Shown here piece after piece: positions 17,390-25,963 of a stretch of DNA of 64,000 nucleotides. This stretch comes from Arthrobacter globiformis. GTDB lineage: Bacteria > Actinomycetota > Actinomycetes > Actinomycetales > Micrococcaceae. A model generated the notes under the pieces. That model saw nothing but the letters and a program-made list of their open reading frames with translations, made no database searches and was not told the origin of the DNA. The stretch is from contig NZ_JAUSXI010000001.1 of NCBI RefSeq assembly GCF_030815865.1, positions 2,852,001 to 2,916,000 of the forward strand, read 5' to 3'. A program made the position numbers and the translations under genes. How positions within the stretch are numbered: position 1 is the stretch's first letter; each line of letters opens with the position of its first letter.

Positions 17390-17785
17390 TCAGGCGGCCC
17401 GGACGAGGACGAATACGACCATGACGGCCGCGACGAGGGCGCCGCCGGTGGCAAGCAGGGGAGCGATCAGGGGGACCGGAAGCGGGGCTCTGTGGCGCAT
17501 CAAGCGCTCGACGTTGAGCCAGCGGAAGAAGGAGCCGCCGCCGATCACCAAGGCCAGGGCCAGCAGGAGCACGGCGATGGTTTTGCGCAGTTGGGCATTG
17601 AAGAGGTCGGCCATGAAGGCTTCGACCGCGACGCCTCCGGCGAGTAGGGCCAGGGATGTGCGGATCCAGGCCAGGAATGTGCGCTCATTCGCCAGGGTGA
17701 ACCGCGGATCCGGTTCCTCTCCGCCGTGCAGTATTCGGATGGATAAGCTGCCGCGTCCTCCGCCGGGCCGGTTTGTTTGTGTCAA
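17390..17785 (-). CDS. DUF202 family membrane protein (YidH type)
   Basis: This 131-residue protein has the DUF202 signature FTLANERTFLAWIRTSLALL (about residues 30-49) and three membrane segments. The paralogue next door differs in the first helix (TNLAWGRT against RTFLAWIRT). This ERTFLAWIR form is typical of the YidH branch. The gene begins 66 bases after the formylglycine-generating enzyme stop on the same strand and may be transcribed with it. Function unknown. Confidence 0.82.
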   Translation of the reverse strand: MTQTNRPGGGRGSLSIRILHGGEEPDPRFTLANERTFLAWIRTSLALLAGGVAVEAFMADLFNAQLRKTIAVLLLALALVIGGGSFFRWLNVERLMRHRAPLPVPLIAPLLATGGALVAAVMVVFVLVRAA

Positions 17786-17851
17786 GGTTGTGGTTTCTCC
17801 TATGTTTAGGTGCCGTTTCAGTTAAGGGCCAGTGATCGAGTTCTGCGTGGG

Positions 17852-18862
17852 TCAGCTGAGCGCTGCCGTGCGGAAGCCTAGGTTGCCGGAGGAGGATTCG
17901 GGTGTGTTTGAGGTGCGGGCTGCCACGCGGTACCGGTTGCAGTAGGAGTCGTGGCAGAGGTAGGAGCCGCCGCGCATGACCCGTCCGGCGCCGATGGTGG
18001 GTCCTTGGGGGTTGTCGGTGGGGGAGTTGCGGTAGTACTTGGGCAGGAACCAGTCGGCACACCACTCCCAGGCGTTGCCGGCCATTTCGTACAGACCGTA
18101 CCCGTTGGGCGGGAAGGTGCGGACCGGGGCGGTGCCGAGATGGCCGTCGTCGAGCGTGTTGGTGGTGGGAAAGGTCCCTTGCCAGATGTTGCACAGGTGC
18201 TCGCCGCCGGGCGTGAGTTCGTTGCCCCAGGCGTAGCGCAAGCCGTGCAGGCCGCCGCGGGCGGCGTACTCCCACTCTGCTTCAGTCGGCAGCCGCCGTC
18301 CGGCCCAGGCGCAGTAAGCCAGCGCGTCATTATGGGAGACGTGCACCACTGGGTGGTCCGGGATGTCCTGCCAGACGGAGTCCGGCCCGGCGGGGTGTGC
18401 CCAGTCCGCCCCGCGGACGTTCAGCCACCACGGCGCCCCGGCGGCGGTGCCGAGGATCTCGCTTTTCGGGGACCTGACCAGCAGATGGAAGACCGCGGAC
18501 GTGCCGTACTGCTCCGCCTCGGTCCGGTACCCGGTGGCTTCAACAAATGCGCCGAACATGGTGTTGGTCACGGCCGTCGCATCAATCCGAAAATCATCCA
18601 GCCGCACCTCATGCGCCGGCGTCTCGCCATCGGCAGGGTAGCCCTCGGCAAACGCGTCCCCCATCGTCAAAGCGCCGCCTGGGATTTCGACGTCGTGATG
18701 TAACCTTTGCCCGGTCAGGCAGATGTTGCCCACATGCCTGCCGTTGGCCACGTCCGACAGAAGCGGCTTACGGGAGGGCGCACAACATCTCTTCGGCTGG
18801 CCGTTGGCAAGAGGGCCGCTACCAGATGAGTCTTTTGTGGAGTCGGTGATTGGCAGGTTCAT
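17852..18862 (-). CDS. Formylglycine-generating enzyme (sulfatase maturase)
   Basis: This 336-residue protein of the SUMF1/FGE family oxidises the cysteine of a CxPxR motif in sulfatases to formylglycine, using oxygen and copper. The family features are clear: IPGGALTMG near residue 60, LPTEAEWEYAARGG in the middle, GLYEMAGNAWEWCADW, and the C-terminal RGGSYLCHDSYCNRYR, where Cys303 and Cys308 correspond to the redox-active pair of actinobacterial FGEs. It follows the arylsulfatase, whose CSPTR is its obvious substrate. A hairpin sits between the two genes. The start at ATG 18862 has GAAGAGGAA upstream. Confidence 0.93.
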   Translation of the reverse strand: MNLPITDSTKDSSGSGPLANGQPKRCCAPSRKPLLSDVANGRHVGNICLTGQRLHHDVEIPGGALTMGDAFAEGYPADGETPAHEVRLDDFRIDATAVTNTMFGAFVEATGYRTEAEQYGTSAVFHLLVRSPKSEILGTAAGAPWWLNVRGADWAHPAGPDSVWQDIPDHPVVHVSHNDALAYCAWAGRRLPTEAEWEYAARGGLHGLRYAWGNELTPGGEHLCNIWQGTFPTTNTLDDGHLGTAPVRTFPPNGYGLYEMAGNAWEWCADWFLPKYYRNSPTDNPQGPTIGAGRVMRGGSYLCHDSYCNRYRVAARTSNTPESSSGNLGFRTAALS

Positions 18863-18910
18863 ATTTCCTCTTCTTCAGCTTTTCGGGCACGTCGCTGGGC
18901 AGGCACCCCC

Positions 18911-18952
18911 GGCAGGTGGCCTCGCCCTGTTGGCGCGGCAAGGCCACCTGCC
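18911..18952. promoter_or_regulatory. Intercistronic hairpin between sulfatase and maturase genes
   Basis: GGCAGGTGGCC (18911-18921) pairs perfectly with GGCCACCTGCC (18942-18952). The 20-base loop holds a smaller CGCC/GGCG stem. Lying just after the sulfatase stop and before the maturase start, it may partly terminate transcription or stabilise the sulfatase mRNA, giving more sulfatase than maturase. Confidence 0.5.
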
Positions 18953-18961
18953 CGCCCTCCG

Positions 18962-21316
18962 TTACTGGTGGGCCAGCGCCATGCGCTGACGGTCGGCAGC
19001 CGTGAGGTGCTGGTTGTGATCGTCGTCGTGCAGGTCGATGCGCACAGTGTGGAGCGTGCCCGTGAACGCATTCTCCACAGGGAGGTAGTCATCGGTGACC
19101 GGCGTGCCGCGGTCGACGCCGACGTTGAGCGTCTCGTCGAAGGAGAAGTAGTAGGCCGTGGTCTGGCCTACCCTGCCCTTGCCGACGATCTTGCCGTCGG
19201 CCGCGAGACGGATTTCCGCGCCCTGGCCGATGCCGCCGCCGTCGTAATGGAATTCCATGGTGAGTTCCTGGGTGCCAGGGACGAGGGCCTCGTCGGAGCG
19301 GACGATGTAGAGGTCCCGCCCGTAGCAGTTGTGGGCGTAGCGGAGGCGTCCATCAGCCACGTACAGGGACCAGCCGCCGAACCGTCCGCCTTGGGCTATC
19401 AGAACTCCATCGGCACCTCCCTCAGGAACGTCAACCCGGGCGGTGACACTGTGCGACCTGTTCTTCACGTTGAGGGTGGTCTCTTCGGTGAAGCGCCCCA
19501 TGCCGGCACGGTAGGTGACAGTTGTCCGGTCGCCAAGCAGGTCGATCCGTCCGGCAACTTCGGGGTTTTCCCGCTCCGTGACCCGGTCATCGAGGGGGAA
19601 CACGTTGTACTTGCTGGCCTCGATCAGGAACAACTGCTGCAGCTCCCGCAGCTTCTCAGGGTACGCGTCGGCGAGGTTGTGGGCCTGACTCCAGTCGTCT
19701 CTCGTGTCGTAAAGCTCCCAGACATCCTCGTCGAAGGAGGGCAGCCCTTCAGGGACCATTTCCCACGGTGTCCCGTGGCGGGTCACTGCCGTCCAGCCCT
19801 CGTGATAGATGCTGCGGTTGCCGCACATTTCGAAGTACTGGGTGCGCCTGCGGTCCTCGGCATCGGGAGCGTTGAAGGTGTAGACCATGCTGGTGCCTTC
19901 GATGGGCTGCTGGGTCACGCCGTTGAAGGTAACGGGGTGCGGGATGCCTGCCGCTTCGAAGATGGTCGGGGCAATGTCGATGACGTGGTGGTACTGGTGC
20001 CGCACGCCGCCACCTTGCTGGATGCCGTTGCCCCAGCGCATGATCATGCCGTCGCGGGTGCCGCCCAGGTGGGAAGCTACCTGCTTGGTCCACTGGTAGG
20101 GGGTGTTCATGGCCAGCGCCCACCCGACAGGGTAAATGGCGTACGTGGTCGCGTCGCCGAGGGCGTCGAGCTCCTGGGACATGGCTTCCGTGTTGTCTTT
20201 GAAGCCGTGCCCAACCAGGTGCTCGCGCATGGTGCCTTCGATGCCGCCCTCACCGGAAGCACCGTTGTCACCGAGTACGTAGATGAAGAGTGTGTTGTCG
20301 AGCTCCCCGATCTCGCTTAGTGCGTCAACGAAGCGCCCGACCTGGATGTCCGTGTGTTCGGCGAACCCGGCGTAGGTTTCCATGAAGGAGGCTGCCACCC
20401 GGTGCTCGGTGTCGTTGAGCTCGTCCCAGTGCGGCACGACGTCGGCCCACGGGCTCAGCTCCGCTGATTCGGGGACGACGCCCAGTTCCTTCTGCCGGGC
20501 AAGCGTCGCCTCGCGCTGGGCGTCCCAGCCGTGGTCGAAGCGGCCGCGGTACTTGTCCCTCCATTCGGGAGCGACGTGGAACGGCCCGTGGGTGGCGCCG
20601 AAGGCAATGTAGCTGAAGAAGGGTTTTTCGGGGGTGAGGGTCTTCTGGGTCTGGACCCAATTGATTGCGTGGTCGACGAGGTCTTCCGATAGGTGGTAAC
20701 CGTCTTCCGGGCGGCGTGCGGGCTCCACGGGGGTTGTGCCGTCGAAAAGCTGGGGGTACCAGTGGTTCATCTCGGCACCCATGAAGCCATAGAACTTATC
20801 GAATCCCTCCCCGATGGGCCACCGGTCAAAGGGCCCGGACGGGCTGACCTCGCGGGGCGGGGTCTGGTGCCACTTGCCGAACGCCGCGGTGCTGTACCCG
20901 TTCTGGCTCAGGGTCTGGGCGATTGTGGCGGCACTGGCCGGACGGAATCCGGTGTATCCCGGGGCGGAGGTGCTCATCTCGGTGGTCACTCCCATGCCCA
21001 CTGAGTGGTGGTTCCGTCCCGTCATCAGAGCCTGCCGGGTCGGTGAGCATAGTGCTGTGACATGGAAGCGGCTGTAGCGGAGCCCTTCATCGGACAGTTT
21101 TTCCGCTGTCGGCATTTCGCAGGGACCACCGAAGGCACTCGAAGCGCCGAAGCCCATGTCGTCGATGAGGACGACCACCACGTTTGGAGCGCCGTCCGGC
21201 GCCCGAAGCGGGGCAACGGGAGTGAATGGTGCCACTTGTTGATGGATGCTCATCGCCGCCGTGACCGACTGGCTTCTCCCCGCCGGGATGGGGAGTATTT
21301 CGCGGATTTCACTCAT
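18962..21316 (-). CDS. Arylsulfatase (formylglycine type)
   Basis: This 784-residue type I sulfatase hydrolyses sulfate esters. The N-terminal alkaline-phosphatase-like domain has the metal-binding pair in VVVVLIDDMGFG (Asp52, Asp53), the maturation and catalytic motif CSPTRQALMTGRN starting at Cys90, GKWHQTPP, and a second metal site in YVLGDNGASGEGG. The C-terminal third is a beta-sandwich domain typical of the long actinobacterial/AtsA-like enzymes (about 780 residues). There is no signal peptide, so it acts in the cytoplasm on imported ester. AGGAG stands nine bases before the ATG. The upstream MFS gene, 57 bases away, likely imports the substrate. Confidence 0.93.
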   Translation of the reverse strand: MSEIREILPIPAGRSQSVTAAMSIHQQVAPFTPVAPLRAPDGAPNVVVVLIDDMGFGASSAFGGPCEMPTAEKLSDEGLRYSRFHVTALCSPTRQALMTGRNHHSVGMGVTTEMSTSAPGYTGFRPASAATIAQTLSQNGYSTAAFGKWHQTPPREVSPSGPFDRWPIGEGFDKFYGFMGAEMNHWYPQLFDGTTPVEPARRPEDGYHLSEDLVDHAINWVQTQKTLTPEKPFFSYIAFGATHGPFHVAPEWRDKYRGRFDHGWDAQREATLARQKELGVVPESAELSPWADVVPHWDELNDTEHRVAASFMETYAGFAEHTDIQVGRFVDALSEIGELDNTLFIYVLGDNGASGEGGIEGTMREHLVGHGFKDNTEAMSQELDALGDATTYAIYPVGWALAMNTPYQWTKQVASHLGGTRDGMIMRWGNGIQQGGGVRHQYHHVIDIAPTIFEAAGIPHPVTFNGVTQQPIEGTSMVYTFNAPDAEDRRRTQYFEMCGNRSIYHEGWTAVTRHGTPWEMVPEGLPSFDEDVWELYDTRDDWSQAHNLADAYPEKLRELQQLFLIEASKYNVFPLDDRVTERENPEVAGRIDLLGDRTTVTYRAGMGRFTEETTLNVKNRSHSVTARVDVPEGGADGVLIAQGGRFGGWSLYVADGRLRYAHNCYGRDLYIVRSDEALVPGTQELTMEFHYDGGGIGQGAEIRLAADGKIVGKGRVGQTTAYYFSFDETLNVGVDRGTPVTDDYLPVENAFTGTLHTVRIDLHDDDHNQHLTAADRQRMALAHQ

Positions 21317-21373
21317 AGTAGTTTGCTCCTGTCGTGGGTCTGCAGAGTTCTTTGATCAGTTTTTGCCGGCGGC

Positions 21374-22756
21374 TCAGAGATCCGAGCCGACCTTGCAGGC
21401 TGTGGCCGGTGTTGGCGGCACAACCTGGATGGCGCCCGTCTCTTCCAGGGAGCGGCTGCGGGTTTCTTCTGCCCAGGCGATGCAGGCAAGGAAACCGATG
21501 AAGGTGATGCCGGCCCCGATGAACATGGTTGCTGAAGTTCCGAGGGTTACCAGTGAGACCGGCACGAGGAACGTACCGACGGCGGCCCCAAACCTTGTCA
21601 GAGCTACCGCGACGCCGACAGCTGCGGCACGGATTCTTGTCGGGAACAGCTCGTTGGGGTAGGCCCATTCGAGGATGCTGGGACCGCCGGAGAAGAGGGC
21701 GTAGAGGCAGAAGAAGGCGACAATGAGGGGGCTGGGTGCGTTGGTCCATAATCCGAGCGCGATCAGTGGGAGCACCATGAGTCCGAATGACCAGATGATG
21801 GTCCTGCGCCGGCCGATGGTTTCCAGGAGCTTCATGGCGGGCAGGCACCCGAGTGCGAATACCAGGTTGATGATCGCCGTTCCGAGGTTGGCGACGTTAC
21901 CTGCCCCCATTCCCAGGGAACCCAGCAGCTGCGGACCGAAGGTAAGCAGCGCGAACAGGGGAATGATGGCACAGGTGAAGAAAATGATGATGAACAGCAT
22001 GCGGCGCAGGTAGATTCCGCGGAAAAGGTCGACGATATTGCCGCGGGATTCCCCGCTCCGGGGCAGGCTGCCGGTCAGTTCAGCGGCGGTAACGCGGACG
22101 TGCAGGGAGTTTTCGATCACTTTGCGGGCCTCGTCCACCCGTCCGGCGCCTACCAGCCACCGGGGCGATTCCGGAGTGCCAATGCGGAGCAGGAAAACAA
22201 CTAGTGCCAGAATCGCGCCGCTGCCCAGCATCCAGCGCCAGCCGTCGCTGCCCATAAGTTCGTTGATCAGGTAACCCACGAGGTACGCCAGTGATGCACC
22301 GATGTACCAAATGATGATGACGGCGCTGAACATTCCGGCCCGCCGCTTCCGTGGAAGCCATTCAGAAAGCAGTGCGGTCGCGATCGGATAGTCGGCGGCA
22401 ATGGCGGCGCCGATGATGAACCGTAGTGCGATCAGCTGCCAGGCTTCGGTGGCGACTACCGAGAGGGCAGAGGCGACGACGAGCACGAGCAGGTCGAGGG
22501 TGTACATGGGCTTACGGCCAATGCGGTCCGTAAGCGGGCCACAAATCAGGCCACCGAAAAACATCCCGATAAGGGAGGCAACACCGACCGTTGCCTCCAC
22601 GCCCGTATCCAGGTGCATGTGGCCGGTGATTCCGGGCAACGCGATCCCAACAATGGCGAGCAGGTAGCCGTCAAGTAATGGGCCGCCTGAACATGCGGCC
22701 GTTAATTTGCGGTGGAAACCTCGGACAGGTGCATCATCAACAGCAGTGAAACTCAT
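21374..22756 (-). CDS. MFS transporter, sugar-porter/aromatic-acid type
   Basis: This 460-residue protein has twelve predicted membrane segments. Family motifs: DGYLLAIVGIALPGI in helix 1, the loop 2-3 signature GPLTDRIGRKPMY, and GTPESPRWLVGAGRVDEARK in the central loop, as in sugar porter and organic-acid/H+ symporter MFS proteins. It is the first gene of the sulfatase block; import of a sulfated organic acid or sugar is inferred from context only. I start at MSFTAVDDAP (22756), behind GAGGATCATTTCC. Confidence 0.88.
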   Translation of the reverse strand: MSFTAVDDAPVRGFHRKLTAACSGGPLLDGYLLAIVGIALPGITGHMHLDTGVEATVGVASLIGMFFGGLICGPLTDRIGRKPMYTLDLLVLVVASALSVVATEAWQLIALRFIIGAAIAADYPIATALLSEWLPRKRRAGMFSAVIIIWYIGASLAYLVGYLINELMGSDGWRWMLGSGAILALVVFLLRIGTPESPRWLVGAGRVDEARKVIENSLHVRVTAAELTGSLPRSGESRGNIVDLFRGIYLRRMLFIIIFFTCAIIPLFALLTFGPQLLGSLGMGAGNVANLGTAIINLVFALGCLPAMKLLETIGRRRTIIWSFGLMVLPLIALGLWTNAPSPLIVAFFCLYALFSGGPSILEWAYPNELFPTRIRAAAVGVAVALTRFGAAVGTFLVPVSLVTLGTSATMFIGAGITFIGFLACIAWAEETRSRSLEETGAIQVVPPTPATACKVGSDL

Positions 22757-23382
22757 GGAAATGATCCTCAAAATTAGTTGTTGGGTGCGCCACTTGCATC
22801 GCGGGGTTCGGCGGGCAAGGGCATGCAGGCCAGGGACTTACTTTTCGATCAGGCCTTTCATCACTGGCCCCGTTCAGCAGGCCAGGCTGCCTCATGGGGG
22901 AGGGACGGGGTAGGAATTGATCCGGTTGTCATCATTCGCTCCATCGCGAAGTGAGCGACCAGTTTGGCATTGCCGCCCAAACAGCCGGCAGCAATTGCGT
23001 GCAAGGGGTGGGCATCCCGGATGGCAGTGCGCCGGGGAGTGCCAGGTAAAACCGCGACGATGCCCCGCATCTTCCGTCTCCTTGTCGTCGCCACGGAAAC
23101 AACCGATTCACCGGCTGCTCGCACTGCGAAGTTGGCAGTCAAAGTTGTTCGACATGTGCACAACGTTGCGTTGTCCGCAACTTCTTGGTTTTAGTGTTAC
23201 CCGGATCACGGCGGAGGTCAAGACTTTTGACAGAAGATAAGAGGCTCTTTCATGTGAGGCCCGCCCTTCAAAAGCGAAGTGGCGGACAGTCACCATCGCA
23301 GCCCACACTGCCCGCGGAACGTGCTCCCAGATGGCCCTTCCTCGCCGCCGTAAACCATGGGCATGAGTGAGAGTATGAAGTC
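22757..23382. promoter_or_regulatory. Divergent control region with IclR-type operator
   Basis: This is a 626-base gap between the MFS gene and its divergent IclR regulator, without a supportable gene. At 23160-23181 overlapping inverted repeats occur: ACAAC-GTTGC-GTTGT (23160-23174) and GTTGC-N7-GCAAC (23165-23181; 6-bp arms GTTGCG/CGCAAC with a 5-base centre). The same GTTGC-N7-GCAAC spacing returns in front of the 27178 gene, which is also linked to an IclR regulator. The site probably binds the IclR protein. Confidence 0.6.
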
Positions 23383-24192
23383 ATGGCTATTTCAGTGCGT
23401 GACGTTGATGCGAATCCCAATGGGGACCTTCAGGGTGGAAGTCTTCAGTCAGTTGATCGCGCCATCACAGTCCTAAAGATTCTGGCCCGTACGGGCAGTG
23501 CCGGAGTCACGGAAGTCGCCGAGCAAATGGGAGTCCATAAGTCAACAATTTCCCGGCTTCTTCGAGCGCTCGAAGCACAAGGAATGGCCCAGAGCAGCGG
23601 GAGGGGGAAGTACCAGCTCGGACTTGGCATCCTGCATCTGGCCAATTCGATACCGATGCGGCTTGATCTGGCCAAGGAAGCGCGTCCAGCTCTCGAAGCC
23701 CTCGCCTCCAAATTCGGGGAAACCGTCAACCTAGCCGTTTTGAGCTCGAACCACGTCGTTAACATCGACGAGGCGTTCGGGCCATCAACGTTGGGAACCA
23801 AGAACTGGATGGGTCTTCCTACACCGATTCACGCGACGTCTAGCGGAAAAGTATTTTTGGCCTCACTGTCCGCCGCAGAGCGGGACCGCGTGCTCAACGA
23901 ACTGGGTATGCCCGCGGTAACAGACCAGACCATCACCTCGCGGCAGGAACTGGAAGCGCAACTGGCGGCAGTGGCGAAGTCAGGCTACGCGACGGTGCGC
24001 GGAGAACTCGAGGACGGCCTCAATGGCATTGCCGTTCCTCTCCGTGGCCATCAGGAAACCGTAATTGGGGCCGTAAGCATCTCGGGTCCGTCCTTCAGGT
24101 TCGAACCTGAAAAACAGCCTGGGTTAATCGGAGAGCTCAAGCAGGCAGGCCTGAAAATCAGCGAAAACATGGGATTCCGTCCGAGTCCCTAA
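23383..24192 (+). CDS. IclR family transcriptional regulator
   Basis: This 269-residue regulator has an N-terminal winged helix-turn-helix at residues about 25-75 (VTEVAEQMGVHKSTISRLLR) and the IclR effector domain (residues about 90-260; HATSSGKVFLASLSAAERDR, ending IAVPLRGHQETVIGAVSISG). Divergent from the sulfatase block, it most likely controls it, with the sulfated substrate or its product as effector. The start at ATG 23383 gives a normal length. Confidence 0.9.
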   Translation: MAISVRDVDANPNGDLQGGSLQSVDRAITVLKILARTGSAGVTEVAEQMGVHKSTISRLLRALEAQGMAQSSGRGKYQLGLGILHLANSIPMRLDLAKEARPALEALASKFGETVNLAVLSSNHVVNIDEAFGPSTLGTKNWMGLPTPIHATSSGKVFLASLSAAERDRVLNELGMPAVTDQTITSRQELEAQLAAVAKSGYATVRGELEDGLNGIAVPLRGHQETVIGAVSISGPSFRFEPEKQPGLIGELKQAGLKISENMGFRPSP

Positions 24193-24234
24193 CCTAACAG
24201 GGAAGAGGTCGGAAAGCGCTTGGATAGGACACGC

Positions 24235-24669
24235 ATGATTACCGAAGACGCAGGCCCGCGCAACGCGGACAGGACGGCTGCGGCATTCTTTCGCGCGAAA
24301 TTGAAGTTCGAGATCGACGTCATGGATGTTGCCGAAGCCCCTGAGGGCACGCTCGTGCTGGTGGACACTCGGCGGCAGTCGTCCTGGGAGCATGGGCATA
24401 TCCCGGGTGCCATACATATTCCTACTGCCGACATCCCCTCCTGTGCCCCGGAGTTGATCCCTTCCGGGATGAGCGTGGTGGTCTACTCGTGGGGGCCGGG
24501 CTGCAACGGCAGCACGTTCGCGGCCCTCGCGTTCGCCGAGCTGGGATATCCGGTGAAGGAAATGATCGGCGGCATCGAGTACTGGGCCCGGAACGGGCTC
24601 CCGGTGGAAAGGGCTTCCGGTGTGAGCGCGGAGAAGCCCGACGGACTGGTGACGGCGCACACAGGGTAG
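24235..24669 (+). CDS. Rhodanese-like domain protein
   Basis: This single rhodanese domain of 144 residues has LVDTRRQSSWEHGHIPGAIH in the first half and the active-site loop YSWGPGCNGSTFAALAF, with the catalytic Cys in GPGCNGS. Single-domain rhodaneses carry persulfide sulfur or act in sulfur transfer and detoxification. The start is set at ATG 24235; a TTG at 24220 is in frame. It lies 42 bases after the IclR gene on the same strand and ends at a bidirectional terminator. A link to sulfur released by the sulfatase block is only a guess. Confidence 0.85.
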   Translation: MITEDAGPRNADRTAAAFFRAKLKFEIDVMDVAEAPEGTLVLVDTRRQSSWEHGHIPGAIHIPTADIPSCAPELIPSGMSVVVYSWGPGCNGSTFAALAFAELGYPVKEMIGGIEYWARNGLPVERASGVSAEKPDGLVTAHTG

Positions 24670-24703
24670 CAACGCGCAAATTCCCGGCAACCACCCCCAG
24701 AAA

Positions 24704-24742
24704 CGTTCGACGGCGGCACTCGCCGAGTGCCGCCGTCGAACC
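24704..24742. terminator. Bidirectional terminator between convergent genes
   Basis: GTTCGACGGCGGCACT (24705-24720) pairs perfectly with AGTGCCGCCGTCGAAC (24726-24741); with the C-G closing pair inside this is a 17-bp stem with a 3-base loop. It lies between the rhodanese stop (plus) and the RidA stop (minus). T-tracts are short, but the stem is very strong. Confidence 0.8.
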
Positions 24743-24755
24743 TTAACGCTTGGGA

Positions 24756-25160
24756 CTACGCCGTGACCGCCAGTGCGTCGATCTCCACGAGCATCACCTC
24801 GTGCGGCAGGTCGACGAACACCGTGGTGCGACTGGGAAGTGCGCCGCTGGGGACGTTTTCGCGGATGAACTCTCCGTAGACCTCGTTCATGGCGGGGAAA
24901 TCGTCCCGGGTGGTGAGGTATACGCGGAACATCAGCACGTCTTCAACGGACGAACCGCCGGCTTCGAGGATGGCCTTGACGTTGTCCAGGGTGCGGCGGG
25001 TCTGGACGCGGACATCCCCCTCGCCGATGTACTGGTTGGTGGCGGGATCCATGGGACCCTGGCCGGAGACCTGAAAGAATCCGCCCTTCTGGATGCCCTG
25101 GGAGAATACGTGTGCCGGGGCGGGGGCGTTATCGGTCAGTACTACGGTCTTTTCACTCAT
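24756..25160 (-). CDS. RidA family enamine/imine deaminase
   Basis: This 134-residue RidA (YjgF/YER057c/UK114) protein hydrolyses reactive enamines and imines made by PLP-dependent dehydratases. Motifs: FFQVSGQGPMDPATNQYIGE, LDNVKAILEAGGSSVEDVLM and a C-terminal LPHEVMLVEIDALAV. The residue binding substrate carboxylate in canonical RidA (Arg in PxRxxV) appears as LPSRTTVFVDLP, so the active site looks intact. It is the last gene of a minus-strand operon with IclR and PfkB, and the PLP enzyme across the divergent promoter would create its enamine substrate. Start and IclR stop overlap (ATGA). Confidence 0.9.
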   Translation of the reverse strand: MSEKTVVLTDNAPAPAHVFSQGIQKGGFFQVSGQGPMDPATNQYIGEGDVRVQTRRTLDNVKAILEAGGSSVEDVLMFRVYLTTRDDFPAMNEVYGEFIRENVPSGALPSRTTVFVDLPHEVMLVEIDALAVTA

Positions 25161-25963
25161 GCTGAGTTCCTTTCGTGGCTGGTCCAGCCGAGGTCATGGG
25201 AGACGGCCTCGGTGCTGGCTTTGAGGTCGGGCAGCAGCTCCAGCAGTCCTTCATAGCTGAGCATCACCACCGGTACCGAGCAAGAGGCTGCGGCAACAAC
25301 AGCGCCGCTGGCGTCGCGGATGGGGGCCGCGATGCAGTGCACGAACGCTTCGTGCTCGGCGTTGTCGTGGGCCCAGCCCTGGATCCTGACCTGTTCCAGT
25401 TCGGCCAGCAGGGCCTCCGGTGAAGTCAGGGTGTTCTCGGTAACTTTGATGTAGTCCAGCCCCGCCGCGATCTTTTCCTGCCGGCTGCGCGGCATGTCGG
25501 CGAGGAGGACTTTCGACACGGCAGCCGAGTGCAGCGATGCAGTCAGGCCGATGCGCGAATACATGCGGACCGGGTGGTGGGATTCGAACTTGTCGATGTA
25601 CACCACCTCGTTGCCCTCGAAGGCCGCCAGGTGCACGGTGTGTCCGGTGCGGCCGTTCAGGTCGGCCAGGTGCGGGTGGGCCACCTTGCGGATGTCACGC
25701 TGCTCCAGGGCCAGGGAGGAGAGCTCGAAGAGTTTGGAACCGAGCCGGAAACGCTGGTCCTCATCCCGGACCACGAACCGCTTCTCCTCCATGGCGTGCA
25801 GCAGGCGCATCACCGTGGTTTTATGCACGGCTGCCTTGGAGGCCAGCTCGTCCAGCGTGGCGGGCTTGGTGGCGAGTTCGGCGAGCAGGTCGATGGCCCG
25901 CATGAGGCTCTGGCTCACAGTGTCACGCTCCGGTCCTGGTATGGAAGTGTCCGTCTTCAACAT
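25157..25963 (-). CDS. IclR family regulator of the amino-sugar-acid cluster
   Basis: This 268-residue protein has a winged helix-turn-helix at residues about 20-75 (LDELASKAAVHKTTVMRLLH) and an IclR effector domain (HSAAVSKVLLADMPRSR; IAAPIRDASGAVVAAASCSV). The start at MLKTDTSIPG (25963) lies 41 bases inside the end of the upstream kinase gene, so the two are tightly coupled. It probably controls both the minus-strand operon and the plus-strand genes from 27178 through the GTTGC repeats at 27078-27105. In related KDG/hexuronate regulators the effector is 2-keto-3-deoxygluconate or its phosphate; here this is inference. Confidence 0.9.
   Translation of the reverse strand: MLKTDTSIPGPERDTVSQSLMRAIDLLAELATKPATLDELASKAAVHKTTVMRLLHAMEEKRFVVRDEDQRFRLGSKLFELSSLALEQRDIRKVAHPHLADLNGRTGHTVHLAAFEGNEVVYIDKFESHHPVRMYSRIGLTASLHSAAVSKVLLADMPRSRQEKIAAGLDYIKVTENTLTSPEALLAELEQVRIQGWAHDNAEHEAFVHCIAAPIRDASGAVVAAASCSVPVVMLSYEGLLELLPDLKASTEAVSHDLGWTSHERNSA

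Noticed and set aside
18968..20320. 450-codon open frame opposite the arylsulfatase
   Set aside because: Antisense shadow; the sulfatase with CSPTR and metal motifs is on the other strand.
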